From: Gammaproteobacteria bacterium
GTDB lineage: Bacteria > Pseudomonadota > Gammaproteobacteria > HK1
Direction: 5' to 3'
Assembly (NCBI GenBank): GCA_021773795.1
Contig: JAJFJT010000003.1
Location: 233,137 to 297,136 of the forward strand
Length of the DNA stretch: 64,000 bases
Shown: positions 27,905 through 37,302 of the stretch, in pieces
How positions within the stretch are numbered: position 1 is the stretch's first letter
How the letters are laid out: each line of letters starts with the position of its first letter
Notes under the pieces: generated by a model
The model's database searches: none
Told to the model about the DNA's origin: nothing
What the model saw: only the letters and a program-made list of their open reading frames with translations
Program-made: the position numbers and the translations under genes

Positions 27905-29600
27905 CAATCGTCTCAAGGTTGTACTGTGCTGGCATATGCATCAACCCGAGTACCGCGACCTCATCAGTGGTGAGTACCAGTTGCCTTGGGTTTATCTGCA
28001 TGCGATCAAGGATTACGTGGACATGGTGGCTCATATCGAGGCCAATCCCGATGCCCGGGCAGTAGTCAATTTCGCCCCCATATTGCTGGATCAAATTGCT
28101 GATTATGCGCATCAGGTGGGGCAATTTATCGATAACGGGGCCGCCATACGAGATCCCTTGCTGGCCGCACTTAATACCCCGGCGCTAGCGGTGGATCGGG
28201 AACACCGTTTATTTCTCATCAAGTCCTGCCTGCGGGCCAATGAGGAGCGCCTAATCCAGCGCTTTCCCGCCTATCAGCGGCTGGTGGATATGGCCCATTG
28301 GCTAATAAAACATCCTGAGCACATCGATTATATGGACGAGCAGTATCTTGCCGATCTTCTGGTTTGGTATCATTTGGCATGGCTGGGTGAAACTGTTCGC
28401 CGCGAGGATTCGCGGGCGAAATTGCTAACCAAGAAAGCGCGTATTTTCAGTTTGCGTGACCGCCAGGAATTGCTGGAGCTCATCAGCGAATTACTTGGTG
28501 GGCTCATAGGCCGCTATCGCAAAATGCAGGAAGCTGGGCGTATCGAGCTCTCCATCACCCCCTATGCCCATCCCATCATGCCCCTGATGCAGGATTTCAA
28601 GAGCGCCCGTGAGGCCCTGCCAGAGTCCCCATTGCCGCTGGCTGAGGCATGCCCCGAGGGCAATGAACGGGCGGCTTGGCACCTTGCGGAGGCGAAAAAG
28701 AGCTATGAACACTATTTCGGTGGTGCCCCGCTTGGTTGTTGGCCTTCGGAGGGTGGGGTTAGCGAGGACACCCTGAAACTGATTGAAGACAGTGGCTTTA
28801 GCTGGGCAGCAACCGGGGAGGCCGTGCTGCAAAACAGTCTCCAGGCCTCAGGTATCGAAGGTGCCGACAGGACTGATCATTTGCATCGTCCCTGCAAGCC
28901 AAAGTCTGGTGGCGTGCCGTGCTTCTTTCGTTCCGACAAGCTGTCGGATCTCATCGGCTTCAAGTTTTCTACCTGGCACGCTGACGATGCCGTAGGAAAT
29001 CTGGTGGAACAACTGGAAAATCTGGCGGCGGAATGTGAGCAGCCTGGGGAACGCGTGGTCTCCATCATCATGGATGGAGAAAATGCCTGGGAGTATTACC
29101 CGCAGAATGCTTATTACTTTCTGGATGCTTTGTATCGCCGTCTGGGGGATCATCCCAAACTGGAATTGACCACCTTCTCCCGCTATCTGGATGCTGAGAT
29201 GCCCGTGATGCCGCTCAAGCATTTGGTTGCTGGCAGCTGGGTCTACGGCAGTTTTTCCACCTGGATAGGTGATGCGGACAAGAATCGGGGCTGGGACATG
29301 CTCGCCGAGGCGGAAATCGCCTTTGCCCGGGCAGAAAAGGGAGGCAAGGTGGGTGCCAAGGATATCGAGACCGCACGCTGGCAGCTTGCAGCCTGCGAGG
29401 GTTCTGACTGGTTCTGGTGGTTTGGAGATTACAATCCCGCCGAATCGGTACGTGACTTTGATCACCTCTATCGCCTGCATCTGGGCAATCTCTATCACCT
29501 GCTACGTATCGATCGGCCGGAATATCTGTCCCATGCCTTCAGTCATGGCGGCGGCGATCCCGCTTCTGGCGGCACCATGCGCCCGGGGACGGAGGAATAA
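27894..29600 (+). CDS. Glycoside hydrolase family 57 protein (alpha-amylase/glucanotransferase type)
   Basis: GH57 enzymes act on alpha-glucans as amylases, glucanotransferases or branching enzymes. The 568-residue protein begins with the family's [14 protein letters not shown]. The likely nucleophile is E286 in [12 protein letters not shown], and the acid/base is D394 in [13 protein letters not shown]. The start is taken as TTG at 27894 because AGGAG (27882-27886) lies 7 bases upstream, inside the end of glgC. The overlap of 11 bases implies coupling to glgC. The exact activity cannot be read from sequence; the WPSEG motif favours an amylase-like enzyme. It is probably intracellular, since no signal peptide is seen. 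Confidence 0.88.
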   Translation: MSADNRLKVVLCWHMHQPEYRDLISGEYQLPWVYLHAIKDYVDMVAHIEANPDARAVVNFAPILLDQIADYAHQVGQFIDNGAAIRDPLLAALNTPALAVDREHRLFLIKSCLRANEERLIQRFPAYQRLVDMAHWLIKHPEHIDYMDEQYLADLLVWYHLAWLGETVRREDSRAKLLTKKARIFSLRDRQELLELISELLGGLIGRYRKMQEAGRIELSITPYAHPIMPLMQDFKSAREALPESPLPLAEACPEGNERAAWHLAEAKKSYEHYFGGAPLGCWPSEGGVSEDTLKLIEDSGFSWAATGEAVLQNSLQASGIEGADRTDHLHRPCKPKSGGVPCFFRSDKLSDLIGFKFSTWHADDAVGNLVEQLENLAAECEQPGERVVSIIMDGENAWEYYPQNAYYFLDALYRRLGDHPKLELTTFSRYLDAEMPVMPLKHLVAGSWVYGSFSTWIGDADKNRGWDMLAEAEIAFARAEKGGKVGAKDIETARWQLAACEGSDWFWWFGDYNPAESVRDFDHLYRLHLGNLYHLLRIDRPEYLSHAFSHGGGDPASGGTMRPGTEE

Positions 29601-29634
29601 CTTCCCCTCTAGCAATCCGGCTTATGGAGTATTA

Positions 29635-31110
29635 ATGGACACCAGGATGGTACTGGAACGGCGCCGCGCCGGCGTACTTTTGCACCCCACCTCCCTCCCG
29701 GGCCCCTACGAGCTGGGAGATATAGGCGAAACTGCTTTTCACTTTGCCGGTTTTCTGCGCGACTGTGGCTTCAGCGTATGGCAGACATTGCCTCTGGGGC
29801 CGCCGTGCAGTTATCTCTCACCCTACAAATGCAAATCAGCCCATGCCGGTAACCCAACGCTGATTAGCCTGCAATCCCTTGTGGATGATGGCCTGCTCGA
29901 ATCGCGCCAACTTAAACGAGGCAGGAAGGCACACACCACTTTTCGTCGGCACTTGCTGGATAGCGCATGGCTGAATTTTCACGCCCACGGTGGGGCTGAG
30001 GAGCGGGCAGCACTGGAAGCCTTTGAGGCGGAAAATAATTTCTGGCTAAATGATTTTTCCACCTATACCGCTCTTCAGCAGGCCCATAAATCAAAGGCCT
30101 GGTGGCAGTGGCCCGCTACACTGCGTGATCGCAAGGCCAGCGCCCTAACAAAGGCGCGGAAAGAACTGGGCGAGGAGATTGCCAGCCACCGTTTTCAGCA
30201 GTTTGTGTTCTTTCGCCAGTGGGCAAAGCTCAAGCAACACGTCAACGAAATGGGGATTCAGCTGTTTGGTGATATGCCGCTGTTTGTCGCCGAGGATAGT
30301 GCCGAGGTGTGGGCCGGGCGCGAACAATTTCGTATCGACCGGCGGGGCCGTTTGGAGGTGGTTGCCGGAGTGCCACCGGACTATTTTTCCCCGGACGGCC
30401 AGCGCTGGGGCAATCCGCATTACCACTGGCCGCACATGGAGGCCGAGGGCTTTCGCTGGTGGATTGAGCGTATGCAGACCCAGCTCAAGCTATTTGACCT
30501 GGTGCGTATCGACCACTTTCGTGGCTTGGAGGCGCAATGGGAAATTCCCACAAGCGCAAAGACCGCGCGCAAGGGACATTGGGTGAAGGGCAGGGGAGAA
30601 GCCTTGCTGGGAGCGCTGCAGACGCATTTTCACAAGCTGCCCCTGGTGGCGGAAGATCTTGGCCACATTACCCCTGAGGTCCATGCCCTGCGCAAGCATT
30701 TTGGCTTGCCCGGCATGAAGGTGTTGCAGTTCGCCTTTGACGGTGATCCGGAAAACCCATACCTGCCGCACAATCATGAGCCTCAGAGCGTGGTATACAC
30801 TGGCACTCACGATAACAATACCAGTGCTGGCTGGTTTTCAGAGCAGGACAAAGCAGACCGTACGCGGATTTGTGAGTATCTGAATGCGTCCCCCGAGCAG
30901 ATGACCGGGGCGCTGGTACGTGCCGCCCTTGCGTCGGTATGTCGTCTGGCGGTGGTCCCCATGCAGGACCTGCTGGAATTGGGGGCCAAACACCGCATGA
31001 ATGTTCCAGGCACCACCAAGGGCAACTGGGCCTGGCGCTTTTCTTGGGAGCAGGTGCCAGCAGAGCTTGCCCGGCGCATGCATGGATTGATCAAGCTCTA
31101 CGGGCGCTAG
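29635..31110 (+). CDS. malQ: 4-alpha-glucanotransferase (amylomaltase, GH77)
   Basis: MalQ transfers maltodextrin segments between chains, recycling short glucans to substrates of the phosphorylase. The 491-residue protein begins RRAGVLLHPTSLPGPYELGDIG, typical of the compact amylomaltase type. The nucleophile is D293 in LVRIDHFRGLEAQWEIP, the acid/base is E340 in LPLVAEDLGHITPEV, and the third acidic residue is in YTGTHDNNT. GGAGT precedes the ATG at 29635; an ATG at 29647 is also possible. The TAG stop lies at the edge of a fragment of element B, and pgi follows after 24 bases. Confidence 0.95.
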   Translation: MDTRMVLERRRAGVLLHPTSLPGPYELGDIGETAFHFAGFLRDCGFSVWQTLPLGPPCSYLSPYKCKSAHAGNPTLISLQSLVDDGLLESRQLKRGRKAHTTFRRHLLDSAWLNFHAHGGAEERAALEAFEAENNFWLNDFSTYTALQQAHKSKAWWQWPATLRDRKASALTKARKELGEEIASHRFQQFVFFRQWAKLKQHVNEMGIQLFGDMPLFVAEDSAEVWAGREQFRIDRRGRLEVVAGVPPDYFSPDGQRWGNPHYHWPHMEAEGFRWWIERMQTQLKLFDLVRIDHFRGLEAQWEIPTSAKTARKGHWVKGRGEALLGALQTHFHKLPLVAEDLGHITPEVHALRKHFGLPGMKVLQFAFDGDPENPYLPHNHEPQSVVYTGTHDNNTSAGWFSEQDKADRTRICEYLNASPEQMTGALVRAALASVCRLAVVPMQDLLELGAKHRMNVPGTTKGNWAWRFSWEQVPAELARRMHGLIKLYGR

Positions 31111-31129
31111 GGGCCTGTCGGACTTAGGA
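31107..31129 (+). repeat. Element B end fragment between malQ and pgi
   Basis: CTAGGGGCCTGTCGGACTTA followed by GGA matches the left end of the full element B copy behind lepB (14172-14195). It contributes the malQ stop codon context at one edge and the AGGA ribosome binding site of pgi at the other (31126-31129, 5 bases before the ATG). Confidence 0.55.
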
Positions 31130-31134
31130 TTTAT

Positions 31135-32802
31135 ATGGATAAACACACACCACTGCCTACCAGTCTGCCAGCCTGGCTCCAACTGAATATTCACCAGAGC
31201 AAAATCGAGCGACTGCACATGCGGGATCTGTTTGCCGAGGATCCAGAGCGTTTCCAGCGCTTTTCAGTAGAGGCTTGCGGATTGCTGCTGGATTACTCGA
31301 AGAACCGCATTGTCCCGGAAACCATGGAATTGCTGCTGGATCTTGCCCGGCAGGTGGAGCTGCCATGCTGGATAGAGCGCATGTTTTCCGGCTCACACAT
31401 CAACAATACCGAGGATCGAGCCGTACTCCACGTCGCCCTGCGCCACGGTAGCGACGGCGCCTTGCCCGAAGGGGATAGCGATGTCATGCCTGCGGTACAG
31501 CGTGTGCTGGAGCAAATGGATACGCTGACCCAGGCAGTGGAAAGTGGCACTTGGCGGGGGCACACCGGCAAACGCATCCGCACCATCATCAATATCGGTA
31601 TTGGCGGCTCGGACCTTGGGCCGGTGCTGGCTGTTGAGGCCTTGGAGCGCTTTCACCATGAGGGTATGCAGGCCCATTTCGTGTCCAATCTTGATTCCTC
31701 CCAGCTCAACCAGGCCCTTGCCCAATCCGACCCGGAAAGCACGCTGTTTCTTATTGTTTCCAAGAGTTTCACCACCCAAGAAACCATGTGTAATGCGGCC
31801 AGCGCACAATCCTGGCTGATTCAGTATCTGGGTGATCCAACAGCCGTTTCCTCCCACTTTTTGGCGGTTACCTCCAAGCCGGAGCTGGCCATGGCATTCG
31901 GCATTGGCCCCAAGAGCATCTTTGAAATGTGGGACTGGGTGGGCGGCCGCTACTCGCTCTGGTCTGCGGTGGGGCTTTCCATTGCCCTGATGGTAGGCAT
32001 GAAGCATTTTCGTGGCTTGTTGGCGGGTGCCCACGAGATGGATAAGCATTTCCGTACCACCCCGCTGGAACGTAATTTGCCTGTGATTTTGGGGCTATTG
32101 GGGATCTGGTATCGCAACTTCTTTTCCGCTGGTAGTCACGCCATCCTGCCTTACGACTACGCATTGCGTACTTTGCCCCGGTGGGCGGAACAGGTGGAAA
32201 TGGAGAGCAATGGCAAACGTGTGAGCCGTGATGGAGAAACCGTGGATTACGCCACATGCCCGGTCATTTGGGGGGCCTCTGGCAATAATGGTCAGCACGC
32301 CTTTTTCCAGCTTCTGCACCAGGGGACCGATCTCATCCCGGCGGACTTTCTCGCGGCCATTCGCTGCCAGGAGGCATGGCCGGGCCACGAGGCCGCATTG
32401 ATCGCCAATGCCCTGGCCCAAAGTCGTTCGCTGATGGTCGGACGCACCGACGAGGAAATGCGTAGGTCACTGAAAGAAAGCGGTCTGGAAGGAGAAGCGC
32501 TGGAGGCCATGTTGCCATTTCGTGAATACCCGGGAAACCAGCCCAGCAACACCATTCTCTATGAGCGCCTTAACCCCCGCGTACTTGGCTCCATCCTTGC
32601 TCTCTATGAACACAAGGTCTTTGTTCAGGGCATCTGCTGGGGGATTAATTCCTTCGACCAGTGGGGAGTGGAACTGGGAAAACAGGTCGCCAAAGGCCTC
32701 TTGCGGGATATCCAGAGCAAACAACTGGAACGGGTCCGTGACGGCTCCACTATGGGCCTCATGGCCTATGTTAGAAACAAGTCAAAGTGGGATAAAAAAT
32801 AG
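31135..32802 (+). CDS. pgi: Glucose-6-phosphate isomerase
   Basis: Pgi interconverts glucose 6-phosphate and fructose 6-phosphate, linking the glycogen locus to glycolysis and gluconeogenesis. The 555-residue protein shows the family's GIGGSDLGPVLAVEAL (about residues 152-167), VGGRYSLWSAVGLSIAL (about 262-278), the active-site segment NGKRVSRDG, and the GKQVAKGLL C-terminal signature. It follows malQ in the same direction after a 24-base gap occupied by an element B fragment, so it probably belongs to the glgC-GH57-malQ-pgi transcript. It converges with the spermidine-synthase-like gene. Confidence 0.97.
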   Translation: MDKHTPLPTSLPAWLQLNIHQSKIERLHMRDLFAEDPERFQRFSVEACGLLLDYSKNRIVPETMELLLDLARQVELPCWIERMFSGSHINNTEDRAVLHVALRHGSDGALPEGDSDVMPAVQRVLEQMDTLTQAVESGTWRGHTGKRIRTIINIGIGGSDLGPVLAVEALERFHHEGMQAHFVSNLDSSQLNQALAQSDPESTLFLIVSKSFTTQETMCNAASAQSWLIQYLGDPTAVSSHFLAVTSKPELAMAFGIGPKSIFEMWDWVGGRYSLWSAVGLSIALMVGMKHFRGLLAGAHEMDKHFRTTPLERNLPVILGLLGIWYRNFFSAGSHAILPYDYALRTLPRWAEQVEMESNGKRVSRDGETVDYATCPVIWGASGNNGQHAFFQLLHQGTDLIPADFLAAIRCQEAWPGHEAALIANALAQSRSLMVGRTDEEMRRSLKESGLEGEALEAMLPFREYPGNQPSNTILYERLNPRVLGSILALYEHKVFVQGICWGINSFDQWGVELGKQVAKGLLRDIQSKQLERVRDGSTMGLMAYVRNKSKWDKK

Positions 32803-32846
32803 ATATAATACATTAGCTTAAGGATTAAAGTTGAAGTTCATTATTT

Positions 32847-33683
32847 TTAATTTGTTCGTAGCAGTAACTGCCCATCCTGACTCAGGTTATTGCGCTTCAG
32901 ATTCTTCACAAAAGCCGGGAAGTTCAGCGGATAATCTCTCATCAACTCATGTGCCCGTTGCCGCAGGCCTTTCAGCGACAGTGTTGGCGGTGGCTGCCTG
33001 AAGGCATAGACCACGATGTTGGTGTAATTCTCCAGAGACGCGCACAGGCTGCCCGCGGGAAAGGCCCGACGTATGGCTCTCAGGATCGTGGCGAAGTGCT
33101 CACCATCTCGTACCAGCAGGTTGATACAAAGCACACCATCCAGACTCAGGCGCTCCCGGCAGTGCTCAAAAAACTCGCTTTGCTCCATCCAGTCAGGGAG
33201 CTGCTTGCCATGAAAAACATCCACGAAGATGAGATCGGCCACACCATTCTCTGAGTCCTGAACCATTAACCGGGCATCCATATGGTGGATATGAAAGCGT
33301 TCATTTTCCTTTGGCAGATAGAAAAAGCGCTGAGCCAGACGAATGATCTCGCTGTGTAGCTCCACCCCGTCCACCCGAGTCTCAGGCAGAACTTGCTGGA
33401 TAAAGCGCACCAGGGCACCACCGCCTAATCCCAGTGACCACACCCGCCGAGGCTCTGGCTGGAACAGCAGTGCGCCCATCATGCGCCGGGTATAGGGAAG
33501 TACCAGTTGATACGGGTATCCGCGGCAAACCGCGCTTTGTACGATAGGGTTGCCGAACTGCAGCCAGCGAAAGTGGTCATTCTCGAAGACTTCCAGCCCA
33601 TGACCCGGGATGCCGAGCGCCCAGATACTGCGCCCATCCTCGCGGGTGAAGTGTGTGTTCAGCCAGTTATCCGTTCCTTTCAT
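32847..33683 (-). CDS. Spermidine-synthase-like methyltransferase-fold protein
   Basis: A protein of about 278 residues with the spermine/spermidine synthase fold: the WSLGLGGGALVRF nucleotide loop, the acidic VDGVELHSEIIRLAQRFF strand, and DLIFVDVFHGKQLP. The residues that bind putrescine in true SpeE enzymes are not clearly present, and the N-terminal domain is reduced. It is therefore probably one of the many SpeE-like proteins of unknown substrate. The ATG at 33683 is chosen; a TTG at 33731 would add 16 residues of doubtful coding character. It converges with pgi and diverges from the thiolase gene. No neighbouring polyamine gene (speD) is present. Confidence 0.75.
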   Translation of the reverse strand: MKGTDNWLNTHFTREDGRSIWALGIPGHGLEVFENDHFRWLQFGNPIVQSAVCRGYPYQLVLPYTRRMMGALLFQPEPRRVWSLGLGGGALVRFIQQVLPETRVDGVELHSEIIRLAQRFFYLPKENERFHIHHMDARLMVQDSENGVADLIFVDVFHGKQLPDWMEQSEFFEHCRERLSLDGVLCINLLVRDGEHFATILRAIRRAFPAGSLCASLENYTNIVVYAFRQPPPTLSLKGLRQRAHELMRDYPLNFPAFVKNLKRNNLSQDGQLLLRTN

Positions 33684-33842
33684 GGTAGGCAATGCTTGCG
33701 GATAGCAACTCGCTAGTAAAGCCCCATCCAAACCTTCAGCCCCTCAGGCGTTCCAACCATCGAAACAGAGGCTCCGCTTTCTGTTGCCGATAATTCTGCA
33801 TAGGCTATATTCAACACACCATTCGGGAAGGAAGCCATACTC

Positions 33843-34979
33843 ATGAATAACGCAGTCATCGCCAGCTACGTCCGCTCCCCCTTCACCCCCGCTACCAAGG
33901 GCAATCTGCGCGGGATACGCGCTGATGAAATCACCGCTCAAATGCTGCGCGCGTTGGTGGCAAAAAGTGGCATAGATGCTACTGAGCTGGAAGCCCTGTA
34001 TCTGGGCTGTGCCTTTCCAGAGGGCGAGCAGGGCATGAATCTCGCCCGACTCATTGTCTTCCTCGCCGATCTGCCCCATAGCGTGGCGGGTGTTACGGTT
34101 AACCAGTTCTGTGGCTCCTCCATGCAAGCCATCCATATGGCGGCCGGGGCCATTCGCATGGAGGCGGGGGAGGCTTATCTGTGTGCAGGTGTCGAATCCA
34201 TGAGTCGGGTGCCAATGATGGGTTTTAATCCCTTGCCCCATCCGGGACTGGCGGAAAGCTATCCGCAGGCCTATGTGGATATGGGGGAAACGGCGGAAAT
34301 CCTTGGTGAACGCGAGGATATCTCGCGGGCAGCCCAGGAGCTTTTCGCTGCCGCATCCCAGCAGAAGGCGGCAGCAGCGTGGAAGGCGGGCCACCTGAAT
34401 GATGAGATTGTGCCCATTGAAGGCCCCACGGGTGTCATCTCCGCAGATGGGTGTTTGCGCCCGGAAACGACACCGGAGGTTCTTTCCGGTCTCAAACCCG
34501 CCTTCCGCAAGCAGGGCCGGGTGACTGCCGGGACTTCCTCGCCACTCACCGACGGGGCCGCAGCGGTGCTGGTGTGTAGTGAAGATTACGCTAACCGCAA
34601 GGGGCTCAAGCCTCTGGCCCGTATCCTTGCCACCGCCGTGGCGGGTTGCGAGCCGGAAATCATGGGGATCGGGCCGGTGTGGGCCACCCACAAGGCCCTC
34701 AAGCGGGCTGGCCTTGAGCTGGCGGATATCGACATCTGGGAACTGAATGAAGCTTTTGCCTCCCAGGCGCTGGCCTGCATCAACACCCTTGGAATGGATG
34801 AATCCCGAGTCAACCTCGATGGCGGCGCCATTGCCTTGGGTCACCCGCTGGGGGCCACCGGGGCGCGCATTACCGGCAAGGTGGCGGCCCTGTTGCAGCG
34901 CGAGGGCAAACGCTATGGAGTCGCTACCCAGTGTATCGGTGGCGGCCAGGGCATCGCTACGGTGCTGGAGCGTTACTGA
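33843..34979 (+). CDS. Acetyl-CoA C-acyltransferase (3-ketoacyl-CoA thiolase)
   Basis: Thiolase catalyses the last step of beta-oxidation, cleaving 3-ketoacyl-CoA with CoA. The 378-residue protein has the acylated cysteine C90 in VNQFCGSSMQA, the active-site histidine in GGAIALGHPLGATGAR, and the second cysteine in TQCIGGGQGIA. All three catalytic elements are therefore intact. GGAAGGAAG precedes the ATG by about 10 bases. It is the first gene of a three-gene beta-oxidation operon; its TGA overlaps the next ATG by one base. The operon resembles the fadA-fadN-fadE order seen in some bacteria, but FadA and FadI cannot be told apart by eye. Confidence 0.95.
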   Translation: MNNAVIASYVRSPFTPATKGNLRGIRADEITAQMLRALVAKSGIDATELEALYLGCAFPEGEQGMNLARLIVFLADLPHSVAGVTVNQFCGSSMQAIHMAAGAIRMEAGEAYLCAGVESMSRVPMMGFNPLPHPGLAESYPQAYVDMGETAEILGEREDISRAAQELFAAASQQKAAAAWKAGHLNDEIVPIEGPTGVISADGCLRPETTPEVLSGLKPAFRKQGRVTAGTSSPLTDGAAAVLVCSEDYANRKGLKPLARILATAVAGCEPEIMGIGPVWATHKALKRAGLELADIDIWELNEAFASQALACINTLGMDESRVNLDGGAIALGHPLGATGARITGKVAALLQREGKRYGVATQCIGGGQGIATVLERY

Positions 34980-37291
34980 TGGCCATCCGCAAAGTAGGGG
35001 TGATCGGCGCCGGGGTGATGGGTGCCGGCATCGCCGCCCATATTAGCAATGCGGGTATTCCAGTGGTGTTACTGGACCGGGCCGGAGAAAAGGGTGGCCC
35101 GAGCCTGGCGCAACAGGCCATCGGAAAATTACTGAAAAGCAAGCCAGCGGCCTTCATGTCCCGGCACAATGCCCGCCTGATCACGGCGGGAGTGCTGGAG
35201 CAGGATCTGGAAGTGCTCGCCGATGCTGACTGGATTATTGAAGCCGTGAGTGAAGATCTCGCCCTCAAGCACAGCATCTATCGCCAAATTGCCCAGGTAC
35301 GTAAACGGGGGGCTATGGTCTCCTCCAACACATCCACCATTCCGCTAACGGCTCTGGTAAAGGGCTTACCGCGCTCCTTTCAATGTAACTTTCTGATCAC
35401 CCATTTCTTCAATCCACCGCGCTATATGCGTCTGTTGGAGGTGGTGAGTGGCGAAAAAACCAGCACCCATGGGCTTAAGAAAGTGCTGCAGTTTGCCGAT
35501 CAGGCCCTCGGCAAGGGCGTGGTCCACTGCAATGACACCCCGGGATTTATCGCCAACCGTATCGGTGGTTTTTGGCTGCAATGTGCCTTGCTGGAGGCGA
35601 TAGATCTGGGGCTCACCATAGAAGAGGCGGATGCGGTATGCGGGCGTCCCATGGGCATTCCCAAGACCGGTGTATTCGGCCTCATGGACCTTATTGGTCT
35701 CGATCTGATGCCGCGAATACTCTCCAGCCTGTGCTCATTGCTGCCAGCGAGTGATGCCTTGCAGGAGATTAGCGACATTCCAGCGCTGCTCACTGGCTTG
35801 ATCGAAGGTGGCTATACAGGCCGCAAAGGCAAAGGGGGATTTTACCGCCTGAAGATTTCGGAAAAAGGACGCCACAAAGAGGTGCTGGATCTGCAAAGTG
35901 GCGAATATCGATGCCCTGAAAAACCCCGGCTGGAAAGCCTGGTGGCGGCAAAATCAAGCCTGCAAGCGCTGCTGGAGCATCCGGATCGTGGTGGGCTATA
36001 TGCCTCACGGGTGCTGCTACGCACCCTGGCTTATACCACCAGCCTCGCTACCGAGATTGCCAATGATATTGCCACCATCGATCAGGCCGTGCGGCTCGGT
36101 TACAACTGGCGCTATGGTCCCTTTGAGCTAATTGACCAGCTCGGCGCCAAGTGGCTGGTGGGCCGACTGGAAGGCGAGGGCATCGCAGTCCCGCCAGCCC
36201 TGGCAGATGCCGCCCGGAGCGCTGGCTTCTACCGCGAGGAAGCCGGCGTCCGCGAGCACCTGAATGCCAAAGGGCACTACCAGGAAAGCGCCCGTGCTGA
36301 CGGCATTTATACCCTCTCCGATGCGAAACTGGGGGCCAAGGCAGTGGCCGCCAACGCCGGGGCCAAGTTGTGGGACATTGGCGATGGGGTTCTGTGTCTG
36401 GAGTTTTGCTCCAAGATGAATAGCCTGGATCCCGATATTCTCGGTATGTTGATGCAGACGGTTGCCGATCTGCCCAAGAGCCATCAGGCGTTGGTGATTC
36501 ACAACGAGGGCACTAACTTCTCCGTGGGAGCCAATCTTGGGCTACTGCTGTTTGCCAGCAACATTGCTGCCTGGTCCGAGGTGGAAGGCCTGGTGAAAGC
36601 AGGGCAGGATGCCTATACCGCACTTAAATACGCACCCTTCCCGGTGGTGGGTGCGCCGGCCGGTATGGCACTCGGTGGTGGCTGTGAGTTATTGCTGCAC
36701 TGTGATGCCATCCAGGCCCACAGTGAAACCTATATGGGGCTGGTAGAGACCGGGGTCGGGCTGGTGCCGGCCTGGGGCGGGTGCAAGGAGTTACTCGGCC
36801 GCATGAGCCGCAATCCGCGCCGTCCCCGTGGCCCCATACCACCGGTACAGGGCGCCTTTGAGCTCATTGCCGAGGCGCGGGTTTCTACCTCGGCAGCGGA
36901 GGCGCAAGAGGGCGGCTTTCTCGGACCACGGGATCGGGTCAGCATGAATCCCGAACGCCTGCTGGCCGATGCCAAGGCCCTCGCCCTGTCCCTGGCGCCC
37001 AAATACAAGCCCCCGGAACCCTTTGTGTTCCAGCTGCCCGGCCCCTCAGGGCGAGCAGCGTTAGAGCTCGCCATCAAGAGCTTTCACCGCCGTGGGCTGG
37101 CCACCGACCATGATGTACGGGTAGCTGGCAAGCTGGCTTGGGTGTTAAGTGGTGGTGATCAGGAGGGCCCGTGTACCGAGACCCAACTGCTGGCCCTGGA
37201 ACGTGCCGCCTTTGTGGAACTGGCGCGCCACCCGGATACCATCACCCGGGTGGAATATATGCTGGAAAACGGCAAGCCCCTGCGTAACTAA
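34979..37291 (+). CDS. 3-hydroxyacyl-CoA dehydrogenase / enoyl-CoA hydratase fusion (FadN type)
   Basis: The 770-residue protein carries two beta-oxidation activities. The N-terminal half is an NAD-dependent 3-hydroxyacyl-CoA dehydrogenase with the Rossmann motif GVIGAGVMGAGIAAH (about residues 6-20) and HFFNPPRYMRLLEV (about 141-154). The C-terminal part, from about 460, is a crotonase-type hydratase with FSVGANLG and PVVGAPAGMALGGGCELLLHCD for the oxyanion hole. This dehydrogenase-first order is that of FadN, the reverse of FadB/FadJ. It starts at 34979, overlapping the thiolase stop, and the acyl-CoA dehydrogenase follows 11 bases after its end. Confidence 0.93.
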   Translation: MAIRKVGVIGAGVMGAGIAAHISNAGIPVVLLDRAGEKGGPSLAQQAIGKLLKSKPAAFMSRHNARLITAGVLEQDLEVLADADWIIEAVSEDLALKHSIYRQIAQVRKRGAMVSSNTSTIPLTALVKGLPRSFQCNFLITHFFNPPRYMRLLEVVSGEKTSTHGLKKVLQFADQALGKGVVHCNDTPGFIANRIGGFWLQCALLEAIDLGLTIEEADAVCGRPMGIPKTGVFGLMDLIGLDLMPRILSSLCSLLPASDALQEISDIPALLTGLIEGGYTGRKGKGGFYRLKISEKGRHKEVLDLQSGEYRCPEKPRLESLVAAKSSLQALLEHPDRGGLYASRVLLRTLAYTTSLATEIANDIATIDQAVRLGYNWRYGPFELIDQLGAKWLVGRLEGEGIAVPPALADAARSAGFYREEAGVREHLNAKGHYQESARADGIYTLSDAKLGAKAVAANAGAKLWDIGDGVLCLEFCSKMNSLDPDILGMLMQTVADLPKSHQALVIHNEGTNFSVGANLGLLLFASNIAAWSEVEGLVKAGQDAYTALKYAPFPVVGAPAGMALGGGCELLLHCDAIQAHSETYMGLVETGVGLVPAWGGCKELLGRMSRNPRRPRGPIPPVQGAFELIAEARVSTSAAEAQEGGFLGPRDRVSMNPERLLADAKALALSLAPKYKPPEPFVFQLPGPSGRAALELAIKSFHRRGLATDHDVRVAGKLAWVLSGGDQEGPCTETQLLALERAAFVELARHPDTITRVEYMLENGKPLRN

Positions 37292-37302
37292 GGACTCATA
37301 CC

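Noticed and set aside
29269..29634. A long N-terminal extension of malQ overlapping the GH57 gene
   Set aside because: The added residues show no amylomaltase similarity, and a normal start with a ribosome binding site lies at 29635.
33744..34844. A 366-codon open frame antisense to the thiolase gene
   Set aside because: It has no recognisable domain and mirrors a well-conserved thiolase; typical antisense shadow in GC-rich coding DNA.
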